A stretch of DNA of 23,999 nt from contig JANBPK010001015.1 of assembly GCA_027579435.1 (NCBI GenBank), positions 1-23,999 of the forward strand, written 5' to 3'. The stretch is from Candolleomyces eurysporus. Taxonomy: Eukaryota > Basidiomycota > Agaricomycetes > Agaricales > Psathyrellaceae. Made by a program: the position numbers and the translations under genes. Positions 1 through 9,424 of this stretch are shown piece after piece (position 1 is the first letter of the stretch; each line of letters opens with the position of its first letter). Under the pieces are notes generated by a model. It saw only the letters and a list, made by a program, of their open reading frames with translations. It was not told the origin of the DNA and did not search any database.

Positions 1-1
1 G

Positions 2-913
2 ACTGTGATGGTGGGCGCCAATTGGGCTACCTCAGTCGCATTTTCAAGTGATGGGTCCTGGGTCATCTCTGGTGCGGTCGACAACTTGATAAGGGTTTGG
101 GATGCATCAACCGGTATGGTGCAGAACGTGCTGGAGGGCCACACCAAGCTGGTTACATCTGTTGCCTTTTCGAGCAATGGAGCATGGATCATCTCTGGCT
201 CGCGCGACAATTCGGTGAGGCTTTGGGATGCGACAACAGGCGAGGTGCAGAATGTGCTGGTGGGCCACACTGATGTGGTTTCATCTGTTGCATTTTCAAT
301 GGATGGAACACAGATTCTCTCTGGCTCAAATGACCACTCAGTGAGGGTTTGGGATGCGTTGACAGGCAAGGTGCAGAATGTGATGGTGGGCCACACCGAT
401 CGGGTCACCTCAGTTGCATTTTCAAACCATCCCACACAGGTTGTCTCTGGTTCGGATGACAAATCGGTGAGGGTCTGGGATCCATCGACCGGACAGGTGC
501 AAAATGTGCTAGAGGGACACACTGGCTCCATTCTATCAGTTGCATTTTCAAGTGATGGAGCACAAATTGTCTCTGGCTCTTCCGACAGATCAGTGAGGGT
601 TTGGCGCACATCAACAGGTGAGGCACAGAATGGACCACAGGTTTCTAGTCATTTGCTTATATCTGCCATAGGGCAAGTTTCAACTCTGGAACCTCACTAC
701 ATTCAGGAAAGGCTGGCTGATTGTGCAGGTAATCAGAGATATACCGGATGGCTTCTTTCTCCAAATGGAAAAGACCGCCTCATATTTGTGCCACCTGATG
801 CACGAATCTCAAACCCTCATAACATTCTTACTATACCATGCTCTGCTTCCTCTTATATTCATCTCAAGCATGCTGCCCTGGGTGCTCAATGGCACAATTG
901 TTACTCATTATAG
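2..913 (+). CDS. C-terminal part of WD40-repeat protein (probable NLR/NACHT-WD40), 5' truncated
   Basis: The frame is open from the window edge and ends at a TAG at 911-913. It encodes five consecutive WD40 blades of exactly 42 residues. Each carries the GH...SVAFS...G..I.SGS.D.SVRVWD pattern, with spacing visible in the DNA at 134, 260, 386 and 512. Blade 5 ends in VWRTSTG instead of VWD. A non-repeat tail of about 95 residues follows, with the segments GWLLSPNGKDRLIFVPP, ILTIPCSA and AALGAQW..CY. Such tails are familiar at the C-terminus of basidiomycete NACHT-WD40 proteins. The blades form a beta-propeller for ligand or partner recognition. In the NLR class the effector and NTPase domains lie N-terminal, here outside the window. 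There is no stop or frameshift in the visible part, so the gene may be functional. A plain WD40 scaffold protein is the alternative. Confidence 0.85.
   Translation, partial: TVMVGANWATSVAFSSDGSWVISGAVDNLIRVWDASTGMVQNVLEGHTKLVTSVAFSSNGAWIISGSRDNSVRLWDATTGEVQNVLVGHTDVVSSVAFSMDGTQILSGSNDHSVRVWDALTGKVQNVMVGHTDRVTSVAFSNHPTQVVSGSDDKSVRVWDPSTGQVQNVLEGHTGSILSVAFSSDGAQIVSGSSDRSVRVWRTSTGEAQNGPQVSSHLLISAIGQVSTLEPHYIQERLADCAGNQRYTGWLLSPNGKDRLIFVPPDARISNPHNILTIPCSASSYIHLKHAALGAQWHNCYSL
13..642 (+). repeat. Five tandem 126-bp WD40-coding units
   Basis: Five in-register 126-base units encode the five blades. Stretches such as the SVAFS codons and the SVRVWD codons are nearly identical between units. The codons for the residues after GHT and around SGS.D vary most. 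High DNA identity with variation at surface positions is the pattern known for fungal NLR repeats that are reshuffled by unequal exchange. This instance is inferred from the similarity alone. Confidence 0.8.
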
Positions 914-1301
914 TTGATTACANTTTTTTGGGTTTTTCTCTCATTTTCCTAGCTATATTGCTGACTCATTCATGTTTGTTGACCTGTATCATCTTAAAAA
1001 TTGTCCCTAGCATCAATAGCATGATACAAACACTCAAATTCTCATAGCTAATGTGTAGATAGTCTTTTTGTCTATCTACAGATTATGAACTCAAATCAAT
1101 GTTTCACATCAGTAGTGTTCACCATGGGTAAGGCTTACCCACCTGATAAACAGGTATGGTAGGAGTGGGTATGGGTATGGATTGATGTAGCCCTACCTGC
1201 GAGCTTCAAAACAAGCCTTTATACAGCTCAAACAGTCAAGAAATGACCAAGATATGAGTGATTTAAATAAATTGCTCATATCTTGCCCAATCCTAACCTG
1301 T
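914..1301. other. Gene-free spacer with a cluster of perfect hairpins
   Basis: No credible coding frame is present. The start is T-rich 3'-flanking sequence with an N at 923 next to a T run. Four perfect inverted repeats follow: 1054-1062 with 1072-1080 (9 bp), 1126-1132 with 1134-1140 (7 bp, one-base loop), 1141-1145 with 1151-1155 (5 bp, extended by an outer TACC/GGTA pair), and 1248-1258 with 1275-1285 (11 bp). They lie between the WD40 gene stop and repeat A1. They could be 3'-end structures or remains of a small foldback element. Confidence 0.6.
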
Positions 1302-2459
1302 TGATACGACCACATCCATTTTAGCAAATAATAGTTCACTTTTCGCAATAATAAACCACAATGTTGATGTGGTCTGACTCCCTAAGTACAAGAAATGCTA
1401 TGCTATTGATAAGGTTCATGCAGCTTGAGAAAGGAGAAGAGAGCTAGTACTAATGGCTCTAGGGACATGAGAGCTGAAGTTACTTGAGACTGTCAGCTTG
1501 AGGCCGCCCCAGTTGTATTATACCCAGGCTGGAGAATCTATCTTGATTGACACCATGCTAAACGTCAGGCAGCTCGACTCAAGCGGCTTCAGAAAGTCTT
1601 ATACCTTTTACATGCAACTGCCAGGGCACTCAGGTGGCACAACCAGGGACTCTAGGAATCAGGCAGCTTCATATCAATCAAGTATGAGTGCTAGAGCAGC
1701 TTGAGGCATCTTTCGAAATGACAAAGTCCATGGCTTGTGGTGTGGCTGGGTGGCAGTGATAAACTCCAATGCGGTGCAAGGAACTGACATGACTTGAGTC
1801 CTGAGTCAAAAGAATGACCAGACCAACCGTTGGGATCAGGGGAAAAGGGTGCAGGTGATTCAGGACAAGGCAACTGTATCTATCCAAGCAGCTTGAGATT
1901 GGCAACAAGGGCAGGGGACGCAGAGCAAGGATGCCCATCCACCCTCAATCATCAGTTGGCATCTCATGCAGCTTCACCAGAAAGGAAATGGTGCTTCAAA
2001 TTTGGCATTCAGAGGCGCGGCCTCTACCAATACCCGGTTCTATTTTCTCTCTACTTTGTGCTTGGACTCTTACTATTGGCTATATGCTTATTTATCACAT
2101 GTGTCTCTTTATCTATTTTTACATGGCTTGAAGTAGTATATATACATGCTAACTACTGCTCAAGCGGCATCATTGTATCATTGTTGTTTTATCTTTCACT
2201 TGCATTTATTGACAAATCTATTGAGTTTTTCTGCTCATACTTCACATGGTGTGAACTATCTTGCATTTGGAACTTAGGAACTTAAGAGGTCATAAGGATT
2301 GACTACTTGAGGCTTGGAATCACACTAGTTGTACATCAGGGTAATCTAGTATCTGTGGCAGCTAACCAAGAGAGAACTCAGATACCCAATATTCTTAATT
2401 CACTCCCTAATCCCCACTTACTCACACTTTGACTTTGTGTGGCCTTACTCTCACACTGC
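1302..2459 (+). repeat. LTR-like repeat A, copy 1 (3' end cut by B1)
   Basis: This copy aligns by eye along its length with the repeats starting at 2937 and 6141. All start with TGAT and share a 5' hairpin, the phrase 'ctctagggacatgagag', a TATATATAC box (here near 2140), and a 3' part with 'cactttgacttcgtgcgg' variants. Copy 1 stops at CTCTCACACTGC and runs straight into B1, lacking the last ~75 bases seen in A2 and A3. It has the most CpG to TpG/CpA changes of the three copies (for example GCAGCTTGAG where the others have GCGGCTTGAG), so it is probably the most heavily decayed. No protein of its own is evident; the short frames are accidental. Confidence 0.75.
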
Positions 2460-2936
2460 TGATGTGCTGATTGTGCGAACACCCTATAAAATTTGCAAAC
2501 TTGTTCTTAATGTTTGTGAACCGACTTATATATAAAGAAGATCTTTGTGAAGTTGGGAACTAGAGAGTTGGAGCTTTCCCTGGTTGCCAACTAAGCAGAC
2601 TACCTAGCAGCGATAAGAAAGACAAGTAAGACAGTTCTACAACGGTACTTTAAGTCTGTGAAGGCCTTGTGAACATATCTGAAACAGCTACAACTAGCAT
2701 CAAAGCTACCTGATATGCCTGACCTGGCAAGGGACAATATCAGCAGAAGTTATGCACACTACAAGGGAATTCGCCCTGACATTGCTAAGCAGAAGTCTTT
2801 GTAGAGTAGCCAATGGCTTTGAGAACATGATCGTCGATCCATCAAGTCAATAAGTGCTGACCTTACCATCTTTGGAAGGTATTGGCGTTAGTTGATGAGC
2901 TTCAGAGGATTGTCTGAAGTTCGCGAACCTGTACGG
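2460..2936 (+). repeat. LTR-like repeat B, copy 1 (5' third only)
   Basis: It matches the first ~470 bases of the full B copy at 7687, from TGATGTGCTGATTGTGCGAA to CTGTACGG, where A2 begins. The rest of B is not found after A2, so this is a truncated or rearranged copy and not one simply split by A2. The order A1-B1-A2 has no gap at either junction. Confidence 0.75.
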
Positions 2937-4199
2937 TGATATGACTGTGTCTGTTTTAGTGAATACAAGTTCAATTTCCGCAATAATAAACTACAAATTT
3001 GACATGGTCTGAGTCTCTAAGTACATGAGCAACTATGCTATTGATAAGGTTCACGCGGCTTGAGAAGGAAAAGAGTTAGTACTACGACTCTAGGGACACA
3101 AGAGTTGAAGCTACTCGAGGCTGTCGTTTGAAACTGCCCCAGTTGTATCATACCCTGACCAGAGAAGCTACATTAGTTGACGCTGTGCTAAAAGTCAGGC
3201 AGGTCAACTGAAGCAGCTTCAGAAAGTCATATACCTTTACAACGCAACTGTTGGGACTCTCAGGCGGCACTACCAGGGAGTTCAGAAATCAGGTGGCTTC
3301 ATATTAATTGAGTACAAGTGCTGGAGCGGCTTGAGGAGACCTTCAAAACAACAAAGTCCATGGCTAGTGGTGCAGCCGGGTGGCTGGGATAAACTCCGAC
3401 GTGGTGCAAGGAACTGAAGCGGCGCGAGTCCTGAGTCAAGGGAATGACCAGACCGACTGTTGGCATCAGATGAAAAGGTGCAGGTGACTTTGGACAAGGC
3501 AACCATACCTATCCAAGCGGCTTGAGACTAGCAACGAGAGCAGGGGACGCGGAGCAAGGATGCCCGTCCACTCTCAATCATCAGTCGGCATCTCACGCGG
3601 CTTCACCAGAAAGGAATGGTGATCCAAAATTGGTGTTCAGAGGCGCGCCTGACTCGCATGGCTAAAATCTTGGCACGGCCTCTACCAATACCCAGTTCTA
3701 TTTTCTCTCTATCTTATGCTTGGACTTTTACTATTGGCTAGTTGCCTATCTATCACACGTGTCTTTTGTCTATTTTTACACAGGTCAAAGTAGTATATAT
3801 ACGCACTAACTACTGCTCAAGCGGCATCATCTTATCATTGTTGTTTTATCTTTTACTTGCGTTTATCAACAAATCTATCAAATTTTTCCGCTCATACTTC
3901 ACACGGCGTGAACTATCGGTATCTTGGAACTCAGGAACTTAAGCAGTCAGAGGATTGACTACTGGGGATTAGGGATCTCACTAGTTGTACACAAGGGTAC
4001 TTCTAGTCTTGTGGAAAGCTAACTACAAGAGAACTGAGAAACCCAGTATTCTTAATTCACTCCATAACCCCCACTTACTTGCACTTTGACTTCGTGCGGC
4101 CTGACTCTCACACCGCTTGACTTTATGCAGCCTGGGTATAGGTTGTGGTTGGTTGGTTTTTGTGTGTGTGTTCTGAGCTCGGCAGCACCAATCTCATCA
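2937..4199 (+). repeat. LTR-like repeat A, copy 2
   Basis: Complete by comparison with copy 3: it starts TGAT and ends CTCATCA after a GT-rich run and the phrase CTGAGCTCGGCAGCACCAAT. The TGAT...ATCA ends extend the usual TG...CA of LTRs. There is a TATA box near 3795 and a pyrimidine-rich downstream part, as in an LTR promoter. No target-site duplication could be recognised. No coding region lies inside. Confidence 0.75.
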
Positions 4200-6139
4200 G
4201 TGGGGAGCAAGTGGGAGCATCACTGTCCTCATAATACTCATCCTCGCTGTCAGGAAGAGAAGGGCGGGTGAAGGACCATGTTTCTGAAGGGCATGGATGG
4301 AGGACAAAAAGACAAGACTGTTGAGCTTTTCTTGATGCCGAACATGGCGGAGCTCCCTCTGTTGGACACATTGAACCTGGGCATCCTTCCTTTCCACCTG
4401 TCCAGTGAACTCCGACCAAAGCCCACCCTTTGTGAATGCTGCACCTACAAACTGTTCCCGCTGTTTGAAGGTGGCAAAGTTCCAATGATTGAGGGTGTTG
4501 TACCAAGTCGTCTTCCTGTACTTGCAGCCAGTGTCCTTCTCAAACACTTCGATACGCTGGTTGGTAGAGAGCCCCTTGCACTTTGCAAAAAGCTCCACAA
4601 TGTCGCAGCAATAAGCATCGGTGGGCCAGCAATGATCTGGCTGGCGCTTGGGGCAGGAGGTTACTAGAACACCTCCTGAAGAGTGCGAGGGTCCAGCAAC
4701 AGGTATAGCCTTAATCTTCTTGGGGTTTGGGGGCACAACAGGAAGGGGAAGGGGACATTGGAAGGTTGGTGAGGTCGNAAAAAATTCTTGGGAGAGGGGA
4801 GAACCAGGGTGGGAGAGTGCTTCCTCTTCTTGGTGGCAACAGGTGTAAGGGAGAACGAGGTAATTGGTGACAAAGGAGGTGGCAACAGTGGATGAGGGGT
4901 GATAGGAAAATGAGGACGACGGGAAGATGGTAAAGAGCTGACAGGGGTCCAAGTTTGCTCTTCATCCTTGAAGCTGGCAACATAATGAGCCTTCCTCTTT
5001 GATTGGACTACTGCGTGCTCTTGCGTAAGGCCAGTGCAAATGTTGGGGGTTGTCGGAAGATGCTTCTTGAAAAGGTTGACATACTTGTCAATGCCAAGAA
5101 GGACCTTGACGTTCTTGGCATGCAACAGCGCATCACAAGTGTCCGACACATCAATAGTGTATGGGAGTGAAGGGACCTTTGAGAATGTGTCGCAGTGGGG
5201 TAGGTAAACCTTGAGGCCATTGTTGTCAAAGTCGAGACCAAGATTGTGCAGGGATTCATTGTTGATGTGGAAATGGGGATGTTGGAAGTATGAGAGGGGC
5301 TTTGACTGAATTGTCATCTCCGATGGAGGTTCACCATCCTGAGGATGATATCAGTACATTGAGTGTGTAATAGAAATTGAAAAAACAAATCTTACCTTGA
5401 CCCAAGCAACTACATTCAACGTGCATTCAATGCGGGCCTTGGCATGAGTACGCGCTACCTCTTCAGCAGCATGGGCTTCCGGACGGGCACGCTCATCAGG
5501 CTTGCGAGCTGTGTATGTTGGACGGATCTGGGAGGAGAACCGTGGATTGAGAGTCGGGTCTTGAAGGGTGGGATCAATGTCAAGATGGGATGGACCGGTA
5601 GGGGGCGCTGGGCACTTGGGAGCTGAGTTTGCTTGAAGCGGCATGGCATCCATTGGGAATGGTGCAGGGGTGGCAGGCTATGGTGTTGAGGCAGTGGGAA
5701 CCCGTGGAGGAGCTGCTGGAATGGAACAGGGGGGCAGTAGGCCAGCAGTTGGCTGGGGTGCTTTGACTGTATGCTTTCTACAGCCTCCAGCTTGCCGGCA
5801 GTGAGGAGCGCAGCGACTATTTGGGCAGTCACAATTCACCTGGCACTGGCAGCCAGAGCTGGGACAGGTACCAGGAGCCCCAACAGAGGGTACAAGCAGC
5901 GGCGGTCCCTGGAATATTGGGGCAGCTGCAGATGTCGGCGAGCTGGTGGGGGTGATGCTGTTCACCCAACGGAAGTACACCCTGGTGCCAGCTGGATGGA
6001 TGTCGCACTAGTAGAAATCAGCCCTCCTGCATCATATACACAGAGGCCAACACCTGCCTTGACATATTCCTCTCCATACTTTGGGTTGCAAAGATCCTGA
6101 ACCTTTGTCAGCGTCAGCAGGTGCTCACAGTGTCTACCG
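4200..6139 (-). pseudogene. Spliced gene of unrecognised family, broken by stop and frameshifts
   Basis: Read on the minus strand from the A3 edge (6139) to the A2 edge (4200). In order: a stretch KVQDLCNPKYGEEYV near 6100-6050; a one-base frameshift near 5980-5968; a Cys-rich segment CPSSGCQCQVNCDCPNSRC..HCRQAGGC at about 5865-5770; an in-frame TAG at 5678-5680; a Pro-rich linker; a 57-base intron at 5339-5395; a long conserved-looking region; a basic patch TKKRK; a frame change at the N at 4788; and a C-terminal segment with EVFEKDTGCKYRKTTWYN..LNHW. The fragments join into one logical protein, and frames match on both sides of the intron and the TAG. It is probably a decayed gene cut at its 5' end by A3. 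No function is recognised; the Cys cluster suggests metal binding. The N may be an assembly error rather than a mutation. Confidence 0.6.
5339..5395 (-). other. Spliceosomal intron, 57 bases
   Basis: On the minus strand, donor GTAAGA follows a complete Lys codon, a CTGAT branch-point-like motif lies 10-15 bases before the acceptor, and the intron ends TCCTCAG. Splicing is phase 0 and joins WVK to DGEPPSEM in the frame of the downstream exon. Size and motifs are typical for basidiomycete introns. Confidence 0.8.
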
Positions 6140-6140
6140 T

Positions 6141-7419
6141 TGATACGACCGCTGATACGACCGCATTTGTTTTAGCGAATATAAGTTCAATTTTCGTGAT
6201 AATAAACTATAAAGATGATGCGGTCTGAGTCTCTAAGTACAAGAATAACTACACTATCGATAAGGTTCACGCGGCTTGAGAAGGAAAAGAGTTAGTACTA
6301 TGACTCTAGGGACATGAGAGTTGAAGCTACTCGAAGCTGTCAACTTGAAACCGCCCCAGTTGTATTATACCCTGACCGGAGAAGCCACTTTAGTTGACGC
6401 CATGCTAAAAGTCAGGCGGCTCGACTGAAGCGGCTTCAGAAAAGTCATATACCTTTACAATGCAACTGTCAGGACTCTCAGGCGGCGCTACCAGAGAAGT
6501 TCAGAAACCAGGCGGCTTCAGATTAATTGAGTACAAGTGCTGGAGCGGCTTGAGGAAGCCTTCGAAACGACGAAGTCCATGGCTGGTGGCGCGGCTGGGT
6601 GGCTGTGATGAACTCCGACGCGGCGCGAGGAACTGAAGTGGCTTGAGTCCTGAGTCAAGGGAATGACCAGACTGACCGTTGACAGCGGGTGAAAAGGTGC
6701 AGGTGATGCCGGGTGAGGCAACTGTACCTGTCCAAGCGGCTTGAGACTAGCAACGAGAGTAGGGGACGCGGAGCGAGGATGCCCGTCCACTCTCGATCAT
6801 CAGTCAGCATCTCACGCGGCTTCACCAGAAAGGAAATGGTGATCTAAATTTGGTGTTCAGAGGCGCGCCTGACTCGCGCGGCTACAATCTTGGCGCGGCC
6901 TCTACCAATACCCAGTTCTATTTTCTCTTTATCTTTTGCTTGGACTCTTATTATTGGCTATGACTTGTCTATCACATGTGTCTCTTTATCTATTTTTACG
7001 CGGCTCAAAGTAGTATATATACACGCTAACTACTGACTCGAGCGGCATCATCGTATCACTGTTGTTTTATCTTTACTTGCGTTTATCGACGAATCTACCG
7101 AGCTTTTTCTGCATATATTTCACATGGCGTGAACTATCAGTGCATTGGAATCTTAGGATCTTAAGCAGTCATAAGGAGTGACTACTAAAGAATAGGACCT
7201 TACTAGCAGTACACTAGGGTACTTCTAGCTCTGTGGAGTGTGTATCCAAGAGAGAACTAGAGAACTTAGTCTTCTTAATTCACTCTATAACCCCACAAAC
7301 TTGCACTTTGACTTCGTGCGGCCTGACTCTCACACTGCGTGACTATACACAGCTTGTAGACAGGTTGTGGTTGGTGTTTTGTGTGTGTGTTTCTGAGCTC
7401 GGCAGCACCAATCTCATCA
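6141..7419 (+). repeat. LTR-like repeat A, copy 3 (least decayed)
   Basis: Full copy, starting with a tandem pair of TGATACGACCGC (6141-6152 and 6153-6164) and ending CTCATCA. A 5' hairpin pairs 6159-6166 with 6218-6225. A TATATATAC box lies near 7013. At least a dozen GCGGC cores are spread over the copy, often as GCGGCTTGAG or GCGGCTTCA. Best preserved CpG content of the three copies. Inferred to be a solo LTR or LTR-like unit; no matching internal region, primer site or target duplication was proven. Confidence 0.75.
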
Positions 7420-7442
7420 CCACCAAGCTCCTTTGACAATAA

Positions 7443-7686
7443 GATAGGGACATCACCAAGGTCAAGCAATGGATCTTGTATTCAGCCTCTGCGCCGGCCA
7501 GATTCCCATCAACCAAATGGGACAACCTCCTCAAAGGGAAGGCTGTCAACCTCAATGTCATCTACAGCTCTCTCTTCCATGTCGTTGCTGTTAGGGAGAA
7601 TCAAGGGTGTATTGGAGATCACAAAATCAGCTTGGGACACACAGAGCTGTCAAGGAAGGTGCTTACCAGCGGAGACTGGACCACGG
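7443..7686 (+). pseudogene. DIRS-like retrotransposon Gag-like protein, fragment 1
   Basis: The frame opens after a TAA at 7440-7442 and reads into FPSTKWDNLLKGKAVNLN and ends at SGDWTT, where repeat B2 interrupts it. The W(D)xLLxGKxVNL and GDW motifs are those of the Gag-like ORF that precedes the RT in basidiomycete DIRS-like elements (recognised from memory). The 5' side is missing, probably lost at A3. The reading frame resumes exactly at 9027 in fragment 2. Confidence 0.6.
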
Positions 7687-9023
7687 TGATGTGCTGATTG
7701 TGCGAACACCCTATAAAATTCAGGTACTTGTTCTTAATGTTTGTGAACTGACTTGTGTATAAAGGAGATCTTTGTGAAGTTGGGAACTATAGAGTTGGAG
7801 CTTTCCCTGGTTGCCAACTAAGCAGACTACCTAGCAGAGACAAGAAAGACAAGTAAGATGGTTCTACAACGGTACTTTAAGCTTGTGAAGGCCTTGTGAA
7901 CGTATCTGAAACAACTACAACTAGGATTGAAGCTACCTGATGAGGGACGATATCAGCGGAAGTTATGTGTACTACAAGGGAATTTGCCCTGACATTGCTA
8001 AGCAGAAGTCTTTGTGAAGTAGCCGATGGCTTCGAGAACATGATCATCGATCCATCAAGTCAATAAGTGCTGACCTTACCATCTTTGGAAGGTATTAGCG
8101 TTTGTTGATGGGTTTTGGAGGATCATCCGAAGTTTGCAAACCTGTATGGAAAACCGGAAAGCACGACTAAAGTGTATGGGGTCATCAACCCAAAGCTCAG
8201 TCAGCCTGTCCACAGCCAAGAGAAAGGGAGAGTCAGCAGAGTAGTGAAGCAGTGTGGTTTGGTGGAGCCAAGCACCCAAAGTTTGGATCAATTCGTTGGA
8301 TTGGGTTCATGAATGGAAGGGCACACTCTCTGGAAGCAGTCCTCGGTGAATATCCATGTGGACTAGACAACAGCCACATCCAGAATAGGTTTGCAAAGTG
8401 CCTGGGCTGCGTTCTAAAGTTCAAGACTCAACTCTTGGCCTTCGATACCCTCATGTGATTGTGTTTCTTATCTCTCTCTGTCTCTGTCATCTATTTGTTT
8501 CTTTGTCTGTTTGCCAAACAATAATTACCTATATATACATCTCTGTTTTATCTATTACAAAAATAGTGGGTAGCTAGCATTTGTATTTCATATCAGGACC
8601 GTGTTCCCAGGAATCTACGAGAGCCATTTGTTATTGAGAAAAGAGTGTTTAAGTTCACAAAGTCAATCAGAGTTGTGTCGCTTGCGTTTATCGAATCGTT
8701 CTTGTGCTAAAGTTGCTTGAGGCCGTGTTCCTCTGTTTGCCAAGTTATCTGTCGTATCTCGAACCTTACCATGTGTTAGCAAAGTCACTTTGTGAAGCAT
8801 TTCTATCATTGCTGGTTGAGCCTTAGCTCCCCCTCAAACTTGTGATTGTACAAGAAGAGTTCTAGAAGCCTCTGTTGACTAGACTTAGAGCTTTTACCTA
8901 TACCCCTTGCCTGCCTTTATCTTCACAAAGGTATTTGGTGTGTTGTGTTGTTGTGGTTGTGTGTGTGTGTTTTAGTTCTATAGTTTTGTTGTTAGAGCGC
9001 TCTAGTTTGCTACCTGCACATCA
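7687..9023 (+). repeat. LTR-like repeat B, copy 2 (full length)
   Basis: A 1337-base unit with TGAT...ATCA ends interrupts the Gag-like frame. Removing it together with a 4-base flank (ACGG at 7683-7686, ACAG at 9024-9027, differing by one CpG-type change) restores the frame GDWTT/AWNIIIKATDF. That supports a true insertion with a 4-base target duplication. It has a TATATATACATC box near 8531 and a GT-rich run at 8941-8971. The 3' end carries a 10-base palindrome AGAGCGCTCT followed by GTTTGCTACCTGCACATCA. Two overlapping short frames (8115-8312 and 8252-8458) recur in B3. It resembles a solo LTR. Confidence 0.75.
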
Positions 9024-9026
9024 ACA

Positions 9027-9341
9027 GCATGGAACATCATCATCAAGGCAACTGATTTCTTGTTTCCCCACTGCAGGGACAAACTCAGTGCTTATGGGGA
9101 GTATATCCAAGGGGAGTTCACCACCCGCCAAGCAGATTTGCACTGGAAGGTCATACAGTTTGACCAGTCCATTAGGAACGAAGTTGGAGGTGCAACAAGA
9201 ATCCGGCTCACCAATTACCACCATTTCAAATGACACTGTGCAGCCATCCTCCTTGCAGATAGACTCTTTGCAAACCCAGACTCCAAGAGACCAGCCCGCC
9301 AACCAAAGCCAAATGGAATCTGCATCAGGTATAACACCAAT
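9027..9341 (+). pseudogene. DIRS-like Gag-like protein, fragment 2
   Basis: This continues fragment 1 in phase with AWNIIIKATDFLFPHCRDKL, then AYGEYIQGEF, VIQFDQSIRNEVGG and, after an in-frame TGA at 9231-9233, AAILLADRLF and the start of a zinc-binding motif, NGICIRYN. The FPH(C/R)R and YDQ/FDQ..RN motifs match the Gag-like family. The TGA fits CGA to TGA. The frame is interrupted after Asn codon 9339-9341 by repeat B3 and resumes at 12497. Confidence 0.65.
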
Positions 9342-9424
9342 TATGTGCAGGTTGCGAACTAGGGCGCTCTAACAACCAAACTATAGAACTAAAACACACA
9401 CACAACCACAACAACACAATACAC

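Noticed and set aside
4278..4667. 129-codon plus-strand frame opposite the minus-strand pseudogene
   Set aside because: No recognisable domain; the opposite strand has splice-consistent coding fragments with conserved-looking motifs.
1302..7419. CRISPR-like array because of several similar repeats
   Set aside because: Units are over 1 kb with TATA boxes and LTR-like ends in a eukaryotic sequence; no short repeat-spacer pattern exists.
8958..8971. (GT)n runs near 4160, 7380 and 8958 as independent microsatellites
   Set aside because: They occur at the same relative place in A2, A3, B2 and B3, so they belong to the repeat families.
7686..9027. B2 as a giant GT-AG intron of the Gag-like gene
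   Set aside because: A GTGATG...CAACAG splice would put the downstream exon out of the frame that shows the family motifs. An insertion with a 4-base duplication restores the right frame.
8875..9372. 165-codon frame on the plus strand over Gag fragment 2
   Set aside because: It is a shadow frame starting in B2. The family motifs (FPHCRDK, AYGEYIQGEF) are in another frame.
8943..9420. Apparent MITE of ~480 bases with ~77-base terminal inverted repeats
   Set aside because: The 'inverted repeats' are the 3' ends of B2 and of the inverted B3. The sequence between them is Gag-like coding DNA that continues in frame outside both repeats, so it is not a mobile unit of its own.
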